From Congzhengia minquanensis (GTDB lineage Bacteria > Bacillota > Clostridia > UBA1381 > UBA9506), in contig NZ_JACRSU010000001.1 in the NCBI RefSeq assembly GCF_014384785.1, positions 496,001-560,000 of the forward strand: 64,000 bases of DNA, written 5' to 3'. Both the position numbers and the translations under genes were made by a program. Shown here piece after piece: positions 8,926-15,553 of this stretch; positions within the stretch are counted from its first letter, which is position 1; every line of letters begins with the position of its first letter. Under the pieces are notes generated by a model that worked only from the letters and a program-made list of their open reading frames with translations, made no database searches and had not been told where the DNA came from.

Positions 8926-9582
8926 ATGAAAATTCAGGAAAGAACACCGTCTTACCGAAGGCGCACATATGGCGGCTTAGATGACCAATATGAAGGCGGT
9001 CTGAAGCAGACCTTTGCCGCACAGGTGCTTATTTGCATTTTAATCCTTATGTTTTGTGTTTTAGTGAAGCTTTATCCGGGAGAAAATTTTGAAAAGGCAA
9101 AAAACAGCGTTCAGCTCATTGTGACGCAAAACACCGATATTAAGGCTGAATTTGAAAAATTGAAAGCAAACTTTAAAAAAGACGAATCATTAGAAACGCT
9201 GAACCCCGTTTCCGGCATGGCGGCGCCGTCTACCGGCAAAATTGTAAAGGGATTTGGCATTCAAGATGCCTCCGGCAGCGGTTTTCACTATGGGCTTGAC
9301 CTCTCTTGCGGAGAAACAGAAAACATTGTTACGGCAAACGACGGCGAGGTGACGGAAATTGCAACCAACGCCGAGTTTGGCTCTTACATCATCATTCGCC
9401 ACAGCGAAGAAATTACCACCCTTTACGGACAACTAAACGAAATTTTGCCCAACGTGGGTGACAAGGTGACAAAGGGGCAGGCAATTGCCCGTGCCGGCGG
9501 CGAAAACTCCACCTTTTATTTTGAACTTCGCCGGGGCGACACCTATTTAGACCCCACGCAATTCATTGAATTCAAGGAGTAA
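8926..9582 (+). CDS. SpoIVFA-like membrane protein with degenerate M23 domain
   Basis: The start at 8926 follows AAAAGGAG by 8 nt. The 218-residue protein has a short basic N-terminus, one membrane segment at about 31-48, a linker and a LytM/M23 domain at about 106-215. The first zinc pair is kept (HYGLDL), but the usual HL and HLHF histidines are replaced (LYGQL and FYFELR), so peptidase activity is unlikely. This pattern and the immediately following M50 protease (3-bp gap) match SpoIVFA, the scaffold that holds and regulates the SpoIVFB protease in the outer forespore membrane during pro-sigma-K processing. The pairing is strong evidence; the exact role here is inferred. Confidence 0.82.
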   Translation: MKIQERTPSYRRRTYGGLDDQYEGGLKQTFAAQVLICILILMFCVLVKLYPGENFEKAKNSVQLIVTQNTDIKAEFEKLKANFKKDESLETLNPVSGMAAPSTGKIVKGFGIQDASGSGFHYGLDLSCGETENIVTANDGEVTEIATNAEFGSYIIIRHSEEITTLYGQLNEILPNVGDKVTKGQAIARAGGENSTFYFELRRGDTYLDPTQFIEFKE

Positions 9583-9585
9583 CAG

Positions 9586-10443
9586 ATGATTAAAATCACC
9601 CGTTTCTTTTACATTCATCTTTTGGTGCTTCCACTAATTGCGGTGGCCTTTTTCACCAAAAGCCAAATGACATTTTTCATTGCTTACGGCGTTGTGCTCA
9701 TTCACGAGCTATGCCACCTTCTCGCGGCGCTGTGTTTAAACGTTAAGGTTTATTCCATCATTGTTATGCCGTTCGGCATGACGCTGCGGCTTGACTCCTC
9801 TGTTATGCGCTCGCCGAAAAAAGAAGCAGCAATTGCGCTGGCAGGACCGTTATCCAATGCGCTCATGCTGCTTTTCGGGTTTTGTTTGTTCGACGTCTAC
9901 GCCCCGTCGTTAAACTTCTATTTGTTTATGGTGATTAACGGCGCTCTGCTGGTTTTAAACCTCATTCCCGTGCCGCCCTTAGACGGCGGCAGAATTGTTC
10001 GCGCAGCGGTTATTCATCACGCCGGACTGATTCCGGCCGCAAAAATAACGCGGCGGATTTCCTATGTGTTCATCGGGCTTATTTGTGTAATGGGGGTGCT
10101 GCTTTTAATTTTGTTCCGCGGGAATCCAAGCCTGATTATGATTGGCGCTTTTCTGTTCTACAGCCTGGCCGATGAAAAGAAAAACAGCGATATTTTAATT
10201 ATGCGTGAAATGATTTATGAAAAAGAAAAACTCAAGAGCGATTCGCTGATTCCCTCCAAAATGATTTGTGTGCACCAAAACACGCCTGCAAAACGCATTT
10301 TAAGGAAATTGAACCTAAGCACCTTTTACATCATTTCTATCATCGACGACAACATGCGCATTTTAAGAACGGTCACAGAAAGCGATTTTATCCGTTCTGT
10401 CACCGCAAAGGGTTATGGAATTCTTTCGAAAGACGTAGTTTAA
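9586..10443 (+). CDS. SpoIVFB-like site-2 intramembrane metalloprotease
   Basis: Polytopic M50 protease of 285 residues. The zinc site HELCH is at residues 40-44, with the third ligand in NLIPVPPLDGGRIV (Asp about 133). Membrane helices surround both motifs. A C-terminal cytosolic segment of about 75 residues, with the shape of a CBS half-domain, follows the last helix at about 200. In Bacillus SpoIVFB this CBS part senses ATP and engages pro-sigma-K. The gene starts 3 bp after the SpoIVFA-like gene with AAGGAG inside its end, so the two are translationally coupled. Family members cleave membrane-embedded substrates. The likely substrate here is a mother-cell sigma factor precursor, which is not encoded in the window. 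Confidence 0.87.
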   Translation: MIKITRFFYIHLLVLPLIAVAFFTKSQMTFFIAYGVVLIHELCHLLAALCLNVKVYSIIVMPFGMTLRLDSSVMRSPKKEAAIALAGPLSNALMLLFGFCLFDVYAPSLNFYLFMVINGALLVLNLIPVPPLDGGRIVRAAVIHHAGLIPAAKITRRISYVFIGLICVMGVLLLILFRGNPSLIMIGAFLFYSLADEKKNSDILIMREMIYEKEKLKSDSLIPSKMICVHQNTPAKRILRKLNLSTFYIISIIDDNMRILRTVTESDFIRSVTAKGYGILSKDVV

Positions 10444-10458
10444 TACGCCTGCCGTTTC

Positions 10459-10740
10459 TTAAAATAACACCAGATATCCCAGCGCAATTAAAAGGAGCTT
10501 ATCCTCACAGCCGGAAAGCAAAAGCAAAATGACAAGACCGATAATTAAAATGGTGTCCTGATCCAGCTCTTCTAAAAACCCTTTCTTTGCGGGCACTGGT
10601 TTTACATCGTTCTCCCGCTCTTTTACCCGCTCACGCTCCCAGTCCTGCTGCCGCTCCGGGTACTGCGGACGGAAGGGCTTTGGCTCGCGCCGGATGGGCG
10701 CGCTGAAATTGTTGCTGGCATTATAATAGTTGGTTACCAC
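10459..10740 (-). CDS. Small unknown protein with hydrophobic C-terminus
   Basis: A 93-residue protein from a GTG start with GGGGTG 7 nt upstream. The N-terminal half is hydrophilic and very rich in Arg, Glu and Pro (about residues 15-55). The last 25 residues are hydrophobic and contain LLLLSGCEDKLLLIALGYL, a tail I associate with small spore-related proteins of Clostridia. It is last of three small minus-strand genes (10459-11385) convergent with the spoIVFB-like gene. It is probably a membrane-attached protein, and a sporulation link is inferred from position only. Confidence 0.7.
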   Translation of the reverse strand: MVTNYYNASNNFSAPIRREPKPFRPQYPERQQDWERERVKERENDVKPVPAKKGFLEELDQDTILIIGLVILLLLSGCEDKLLLIALGYLVLF

Positions 10741-10752
10741 GCAAATTCACCC

Positions 10753-11121
10753 CTACAGTTTAAAATTTTTCAGCAAATCGGTTTTCCCCGCCGCTTCGGC
10801 CATTTTGGCAAGCTTTAAAAGCTTTACCGCGTTGTCTACCTTGGGCCTTTTGTCCTCGCTTAAAAACGGCTTTAACGCATTTAAAAGCCTTGCTCGTTCG
10901 TCCTCGCCATTAACGTTTGAAAGCAAGTTCCCAATTTGCAAAAGTGCGTCTAATTCCGTTCCCTGCGAACCCGCTGACGTTTCCGGCTCGGATTTTTGGG
11001 GCTGACCGCTTTCCTCACCGCCAACGCCAAGCGACGACAGGGCCGCCGCTATCTTCTGTTCGGGATTGTCGCCAAGCATCCCCATCAGCGTGTTTAAAAG
11101 TTCGCTGTTATCCTCCGCCAT
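10753..11121 (-). CDS. Small unknown acidic protein
   Basis: A 122-residue soluble protein with AAGGAGG 6 nt before its ATG. The N-terminal helix ELLNTLMGMLGDNPEQKIAAALSSLG is followed by a Gly/Ser/Gln-rich linker (about 33-52) and a second helical half, ALLQIGNLLSN...ARLLNALKPFL...DNAVKLLKLAKM. The two halves look like related amphipathic helical hairpins. No known domain is recognised. The gene is the middle one of a three-gene unit with short gaps (12 and 21 bp). Confidence 0.72.
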   Translation of the reverse strand: MAEDNSELLNTLMGMLGDNPEQKIAAALSSLGVGGEESGQPQKSEPETSAGSQGTELDALLQIGNLLSNVNGEDERARLLNALKPFLSEDKRPKVDNAVKLLKLAKMAEAAGKTDLLKNFKL

Positions 11122-11142
11122 AATCGTTCCTCCTTAAGTTTG

Positions 11143-11385
11143 TTAAAACAGTTTTTTCAGTTCTTTTAAAATATCTGGATTTTTTTTCACTTCGTTCATC
11201 AATTTTCCCAAATCTACGTTTTTTGTTTTTTCGGAAAGCCCTAAATCTGCAATCATCTTTTCGGCCTTGTTGGTATCTACCGAATCCAGCATCTGGGCAA
11301 GCTCGCCGTTTTCTGCTTTCTTCTTCAGTTCCTCTAATTTCGTTCTATTCATTGATTTTAAAATTCCGTCTAAATTGTTTGCCAA
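11143..11385 (-). CDS. Small unknown helical protein
   Basis: An 80-residue, mostly helical, Lys/Glu-rich protein of unknown function. The TTG at 11385 is preferred because AAAGGGG lies 8 nt upstream; the GTG at 11394 overlaps that site. It has repeated ELKKKAENGELAQML- and NEVKKNPDILKELKKLF-type amphipathic helices. It is the first gene of the three-gene unit and is divergent from the class V aminotransferase gene across a spacer with 12-bp inverted repeats. No domain is recognised. Confidence 0.68.
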   Translation of the reverse strand: MANNLDGILKSMNRTKLEELKKKAENGELAQMLDSVDTNKAEKMIADLGLSEKTKNVDLGKLMNEVKKNPDILKELKKLF

Positions 11386-11412
11386 TGAAAACACCCCTTT
11401 CTTTGTATCGCT

Positions 11413-11477
11413 ACATTATATGAATGATATGCGGTTTTATTGACAACGAACAAAAAATTTTGTTGTTCATATAATGT
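11413..11477. repeat. 12-bp inverted repeat in divergent intergenic region
   Basis: ACATTATATGAA (11413-11424) and TTCATATAATGT (11466-11477) are perfect inverted copies separated by 41 bp. Each carries TATAAT pointing outward, one toward the small-gene unit and one toward the class V aminotransferase, so the repeats may be the two -10 regions, an operator, or both. Confidence 0.7.
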
Positions 11478-11500
11478 ATCAAAAAGAAATGAGGGGTATT

Positions 11501-12631
11501 ATGATTTATCTGGACAATGCCGCAACCACATTCACAAAACCGCGCCAGGTTTACGAGGCCGTGGTAGACGCCATGGTGAAAAACGGCGTTAATGCCGGCC
11601 GCGGCGGATATGACGCAGCCGTGCGTGCCAATGAACTTTTATTTGAAACAAAAGAGCGTTTGGCTGCCCTGTTTCATATTGAAAACCCGGAACGCATCGC
11701 GTTTGCATATAACACCACCCACGCGCTGAACATGGGGATTAAAGGCGTGCTGTCTTACGGCGACCACGTGATTATCACTTCCATGGAGCACAACTCGGTT
11801 CTCCGCCCCGTTAAGGAGTGCGAGCTGCATAAAAGAATCTCCTACACAGTGCTGCGGGCAAACGACAAGGGTGAAATTGACATGAATTCGCTGGAAAAAG
11901 CAATCCGCCCAAACACAAAGCTCATATGCATGACGCACTCTTCCAATGTATGCGGGACAATGATGGATATTTACAAGGCGGCAGAAATTGCACACAAGCA
12001 TAACATATTGTTCATGGTTGACGCTGCGCAAAGCGCCGGGGCAATTGACATTGACGGTTCCAAATTAGACCTTTTCGCTTTCCCCGGCCACAAGGGACTT
12101 ATGGGACCCATGGGCACCGGCGGCCTTTATGTGCGTGAGGGGCTAACGCTTCAAACAATTATTGAAGGCGGTACAGGCAGTCTGTCTGAAAGCGTTTACC
12201 AGCCCGAAATGATGCCCGACCGCTTAGAAAGCGGAACGCTGAACGTTCCCGCCATTGTCGGTTTGGGGCAGGCCGCAAAATTTCTGTTAGACACCGGGGT
12301 GGAAACCGTCCGCCGGCAGGAGGAAGCACTGTGCTCCTATTTTGAAGAGCGCGTTCGCGCGATGCCTGGTGTAACAGTTTACGGATCAAGCAACAAAACC
12401 GCCATCTGTGCCATAAATATCGAAGGTGCCGACTGTGTGGAGGTGGCCCAGATGTTAAATGACAACTATGACATCGCCGTGCGCGCAGGACTCCACTGCG
12501 CCATTTTGGCCCACAAAACGCTGGGCACAGAAAAAACGGGGTGCGTCCGCTTTAGTTTCGGCTATTTTAACACCATAAGTGAAGTGGACAAAGCCGTAAA
12601 CGCAGTTTATGAAATTTCAAAGGAGCTTTAA
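11501..12631 (+). CDS. Class V aminotransferase / cysteine desulfurase-like protein
   Basis: PLP enzyme of 376 residues starting MIYLDNAATTFTKP, with GAGGGG shortly before the ATG at 11501. The PLP lysine lies in AFPGHKGLMGP and the probable catalytic Cys in RAGLHCA near the C-terminus, a motif of the SufS-like subgroup of NifS homologues (the am_tr_V_EF2568 type). It is a separate lineage from the iscS gene at 38651, and no iscU or suf genes adjoin it. Removing sulfur from cysteine is the family reaction; whether this copy serves Fe-S assembly, tRNA thiolation or another thiol pathway is unknown. It has its own terminator. Confidence 0.85.
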   Translation: MIYLDNAATTFTKPRQVYEAVVDAMVKNGVNAGRGGYDAAVRANELLFETKERLAALFHIENPERIAFAYNTTHALNMGIKGVLSYGDHVIITSMEHNSVLRPVKECELHKRISYTVLRANDKGEIDMNSLEKAIRPNTKLICMTHSSNVCGTMMDIYKAAEIAHKHNILFMVDAAQSAGAIDIDGSKLDLFAFPGHKGLMGPMGTGGLYVREGLTLQTIIEGGTGSLSESVYQPEMMPDRLESGTLNVPAIVGLGQAAKFLLDTGVETVRRQEEALCSYFEERVRAMPGVTVYGSSNKTAICAINIEGADCVEVAQMLNDNYDIAVRAGLHCAILAHKTLGTEKTGCVRFSFGYFNTISEVDKAVNAVYEISKEL

Positions 12632-12640
12632 CTGCTAAAA

Positions 12641-12677
12641 AACCGGCCTGCACAAATGATTGCAGGCCGGTTTAAAT
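12641..12677 (+). terminator. Intrinsic terminator after class V aminotransferase gene
   Basis: AACCGGCCTGC (12641-12651) pairs with GCAGGCCGGTT (12662-12672), followed by TAAATTTT. It lies 10 bp after the stop codon. Confidence 0.85.
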
Positions 12678-12724
12678 TTTATGAAAATGGGAAAAATATT
12701 TACAAATCTGTAAAAATAAAACCG

Positions 12725-12753
12725 TTGACTTAAAAGTATATCCGTAGTATAAT
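12725..12753 (+). promoter_or_regulatory. Promoter of tmRNA
   Basis: TTGACT (12725-12730), a 17-bp spacer and TATAAT (12748-12753) lie 14 bp before the mature tmRNA 5' end. Confidence 0.88.
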
Positions 12754-12767
12754 GAGTAATACATCCT

Positions 12768-13114
12768 GGGGACGCAATGGTTTCGACGGGAATGCAGAAC
12801 ATTTGGGAGCGGGTAGTGGTGCGGAGCCACTTAAAAATCCGCAAATTAAATATAATCGACAATAACGATTTAGCTTTTGCTGCCTAATTAGGCGGCTGTC
12901 CTGCCTGCGGTAACCGCGCCAAGGGGTCAGGGCATCATGAATGCGGTGAACGTGAGCAGCTTAAGCTTTGCGGCTGCCATGACCAATGAAGCTACTAAAC
13001 CTTAAGGTTTGTTTGTGAACCTTAAGGCGAGGGAATGTAAATCACAAACTGCACCCGGAGCGCCCGAATCGGAAGTATTTTCGGACAGGAGTTCGACTCT
13101 CCTCGTCTCCACCA
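12768..13114 (+). ncRNA. ssrA: tmRNA
   Basis: Transfer-messenger RNA that rescues stalled ribosomes and tags the nascent protein. The 5' end GGGGACG and the 3' end CGTCTCC plus ACCA form the acceptor stem, with the T arm GTTCGACTCTC and the standard GGTTTCGACGGG near the 5' end. After the sequence ATAATC the tag frame reads GAC AAT AAC GAT TTA GCT TTT GCT GCC TAA (12858-12887), so the added peptide is A-DNNDLAFAA. The CCA is encoded. The 3' end is also the C-terminal coding part of an antisense recombinase frame, which indicates that an element integrated here. Confidence 0.97.
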
Positions 13115-13743
13115 AGTAAGGACAAATACAAATAGGATTGTATTTGTCATGCAAATAGCCATCGCCTATATTGTAGGCAATGGCTATTTTGTCGTTATAC
13201 AGTTCTATTTTGTTTACAAAGGTATTGAGTAGCTTCTCATGAAAATACGCATCATGGATGTCGCCGTTTATAAAGCGTTCCATAAAAAACGTAACCTTGT
13301 CCACCGTCAGCGCAGGAATCCGAATCCGTTCCGCTTCCATCTGCCGTTCAATATCCTGCTGCTGTATTTCTAACTGTTCCAGTTCGTCCAGCAGGATTTG
13401 TTTTGCCTTTCCTGCTTTTATAGCGGCTAACAGATTGCGTGCTTCCTTCTTCACTTTCCGCAGTTCTTTTTCAAGGGCTGTGATTTCGCTCTTGTCATTT
13501 CGTTCCTTTTCACAAAGGGCTACTATCTTTTTGGCAATGTACTCTATCCGTTCCGGCGTTAAGAGTTGCAAGGTCTGTGTTATCACAAACTCCTCTAAAT
13601 CTGCCCGCCTGCGGTTTTTCAGTGCGCATTTGCACTTGCCGGAATGGGAAGCGCAGCTATAGTAATAATGGGTTTTACCGCCGCTCTTACTTGTTCCGCT
13701 AATTCCGGTAACATTGCGTCCGCAGTAGCCGCAGAATGTTTGA
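13115..13743 (-). pseudogene. Remnant of a large serine recombinase
   Basis: On the minus strand the frame encodes the C-terminal half of a large serine recombinase. From the right edge it reads FCGYCGRN, then GISGTSKSGG and YYYSCASHSGKC, a recombinase zinc ribbon with its Cys ligands. A long Lys/Glu-rich coiled coil follows (about 13240-13560). There is no catalytic N-terminal resolvase domain: the frame stops matching at about 13743, where it meets the GGDEF gene. At the other end the frame runs without a stop into the tmRNA 3' end and ends at 13002, so its last ~37 residues are tmRNA antisense. It is a non-functional relic of an element that used ssrA as its insertion site. Confidence 0.85.
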
Positions 13744-14614
13744 CAGCGTGCTTGAGGCGGATTTAACGGAAAATAAAATGCTGCGGGTTGAAGCCGCCGA
13801 CTTGGTAGAAAAACTCCACGGAGCGACGGGCGCCCCCTTTACGGAAACTGTTTCAACGTTTGCAGAAAACTACGTCCATCCTAACGCAAAAGCACAGCTA
13901 ATAGCCCGTTATGATTTAGAGCATTTAAAAGACAGCTTTGCCCGCGGCGCAGACGAGTTTTCTCACAATGAATACGTCCATCTTGGCGGGCAGGGCTTTT
14001 GCTGGGTGCAGTTCACCAGCCGGATTTACCACTCCCGCATTTCCAACACCCTTAGAATTACCACATTTTTAAGGAACATTGACTATGAAATCCGCCGCAG
14101 GCAGGCACTTGTAAAAAAAGCGGCAGCCGACGTGCTTACTGGTCTGCCCAACCGTGAAAGCGTGTCAGGCAGCGTCCGGGCTTGTCTTGCGGAAAAAAAC
14201 AGCGGGCGCCATGCCATGTTGTTTATCGATTTGGACTGTTTTAAGTTTGTAAACGATAACTGGGGCCACAATTACGGCGACAAGGTTTTGATAGAAACGG
14301 CAGAAAAACTGCGTAAGCTCTTTTCCGGCGGCGAAATTTACGGCAGGCTTGGCGGTGATGAATTTCTGGTGTTTTTAAAAGACGTTCCTTCCCGGCAGGC
14401 CGTAGAACAAACAGCCCAATAAATTGTGAACGCCCTTCCGATTCACATTGCAGAAGGCAACCTCGAAGTAGATGTGACCTGCAGTATTGGCATTGCTTTA
14501 AGCAACGGCAAAAGCGCCACTTTGGAAGCGATGTATGAACAGTCTGACCAGGCGATGTATCGGGCAAAGGAGTTAGGCCGAAACCAGTTTTATTTTTATG
14601 ACGATTTGACATAA
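13736..14614 (+). pseudogene. Truncated GGDEF-domain gene with in-frame stop
   Basis: The frame from 13736 has a PAS-like or linker region followed by a GGDEF domain starting at DVLTGLPNRESV, with FIDLDCFKFVND and an intact GGDEF motif at LGGDEFLVFL. A TAA at 14420-14422 interrupts the domain, yet the same frame continues at once with IVNALPIHIAEG and finishes the domain with the usual SIGIAL and ADQAMYRAKELGRNQF-like end (seen as SDQAMYRAKELGRNQF) at 14614. The stop is consistent with a single CAA-to-TAA change. The 5' end is also missing, since there is no ribosome site or upstream sensory domain and it begins at the recombinase junction. The product would be a diguanylate cyclase but is very probably inactive. 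Confidence 0.85.
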
Positions 14615-14617
14615 GCA

Positions 14618-14650
14618 AACCACACCGGCTTTCGTGCCGGTGTGGTTTTT
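14618..14650. terminator. Bidirectional-type terminator between GGDEF relic and araC
   Basis: AACCACACCGGC (14618-14629) pairs with GCCGGTGTGGTT (14635-14646) and is followed by TTTTCT on the plus strand. It sits just after the end of the GGDEF relic and at the end of the convergent AraC gene. Confidence 0.85.
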
Positions 14651-15409
14651 CTATTGCGGCAAAAAAAGCTTTGAAGGCGGACAGCCATAACGTTTTTTTA
14701 TAACCCTGCTAAAATATTTCGGGTCTGAAAAGCCACAAAAATTAGCAATTTCTTCAACAGTGTAACACCGCTGAGCCAAAAGCTGTTCTGCACAGCCCAG
14801 CCGCAGCTCTAAAAGATAATCCTTTGGGCGCTTGCCAAAGGTTTTCTGAAACCTGCGGCGAAAATTTGTGTCGCTGATACCTGCCGCATCACACACTGAC
14901 GAAATGTTCAGTTCAGGATTTTTAAAATTATTTTCTAAAAACGAAACCGCCTGAAAAAATGTTTGATTTCCAGTTCGTTTCTCCTTTGCCACAGATTGCT
15001 TTTGCAGCTCCGCCAAAATCTCATAAAAACATGCTTTTGCCTCAAACCCGCCTCCGGCGCCGCGGGTATTCCAAATTTGGTGCAGCTTTAAAAACAGCGC
15101 GTAAAGCATTTGAAAATTTGCCGGGGTAAAATTTTCCATTTCGCAACCGGCGTCATCTGATAAAAAGTGCACCGCCAAAATTTCGCCTGGGGTGTAAACT
15201 GCCCGATAGGCAAAATTCTGCGGCATAAAAATTACATCTCCCACCGATGCTCGGACCATTTTGTCCCCGTTTGTAAAACAGCCGTTGCCGCGAATACGGC
15301 AGGCCAGCGCACAAAAGGGCCTTGGGGCCACCTCATAGGTGCCGCTGTCCCAGTGAAAACGGCTGACCGATAAAAGCTGAATGTTGATGTCATCAGCTAA
15401 AAAGAGCAT
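14651..15409 (-). CDS. AraC-family transcriptional regulator
   Basis: A 252-residue regulator: an N-terminal cupin-like sensor domain (about 1-140, with GDVIFMPQNFAYRAVY) and a C-terminal double helix-turn-helix of the AraC type (about 155-250). The first HTH is ISSVCDAAGISDTNFRRRFQ, the second VEEIANFCGFSDPKYFSRVI. AGGTGGG lies before the ATG. It is divergent from the GH20 glycosidase and DMT transporter genes, so it probably controls that operon in response to a sugar bound by the cupin domain (inference from position). Two direct copies of TTCAAG 9 bp apart in the spacer could be its binding half-sites and overlap its own promoter. Confidence 0.92.
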   Translation of the reverse strand: MLFLADDINIQLLSVSRFHWDSGTYEVAPRPFCALACRIRGNGCFTNGDKMVRASVGDVIFMPQNFAYRAVYTPGEILAVHFLSDDAGCEMENFTPANFQMLYALFLKLHQIWNTRGAGGGFEAKACFYEILAELQKQSVAKEKRTGNQTFFQAVSFLENNFKNPELNISSVCDAAGISDTNFRRRFQKTFGKRPKDYLLELRLGCAEQLLAQRCYTVEEIANFCGFSDPKYFSRVIKKRYGCPPSKLFLPQ

Positions 15410-15430
15410 GTTTTTCCCACCTTTTTTTCA

Positions 15431-15469
15431 TTTATAACTATGTTACCACATTTTTTCAAGTTATTCAAG
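15431..15469 (-). promoter_or_regulatory. araC promoter and possible AraC operator
   Basis: On the minus strand TTGAAA (15459-15454), a 17-bp spacer and TATAAA (15436-15431) form a promoter for the AraC gene. The -35 overlaps direct repeats TTCAAG at 15455-15460 and 15464-15469, a layout suited to AraC-type autoregulation. Confidence 0.6.
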
Positions 15470-15503
15470 CCTGAAAAATCCACCTTTTGTTTTGTTTTTT
15501 CAG

Positions 15504-15532
15504 TTCCATTTTTATTTATGCAATGATATACT
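15504..15532 (+). promoter_or_regulatory. Weak promoter for GH20-transporter operon
   Basis: TATACT (15527-15532) has a poor -35 (TTCCAT, 15504-15509) at a 17-bp spacing. A weak -35 is common at promoters that need an AraC-type activator. Confidence 0.5.
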
Positions 15533-15553
15533 GCCTGAAAAGGAGTGATGATC

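Noticed and set aside
13002..13114. C-terminal end of the recombinase frame over tmRNA
   Set aside because: These codons are the antisense of the mature tmRNA 3' end and only look coding because the frame lacks a stop there.
14420..14426. Stop-codon readthrough or selenocysteine in the GGDEF gene
   Set aside because: The codon is TAA rather than TGA, and the gene is also truncated at its 5' end, so decay is the simpler explanation.
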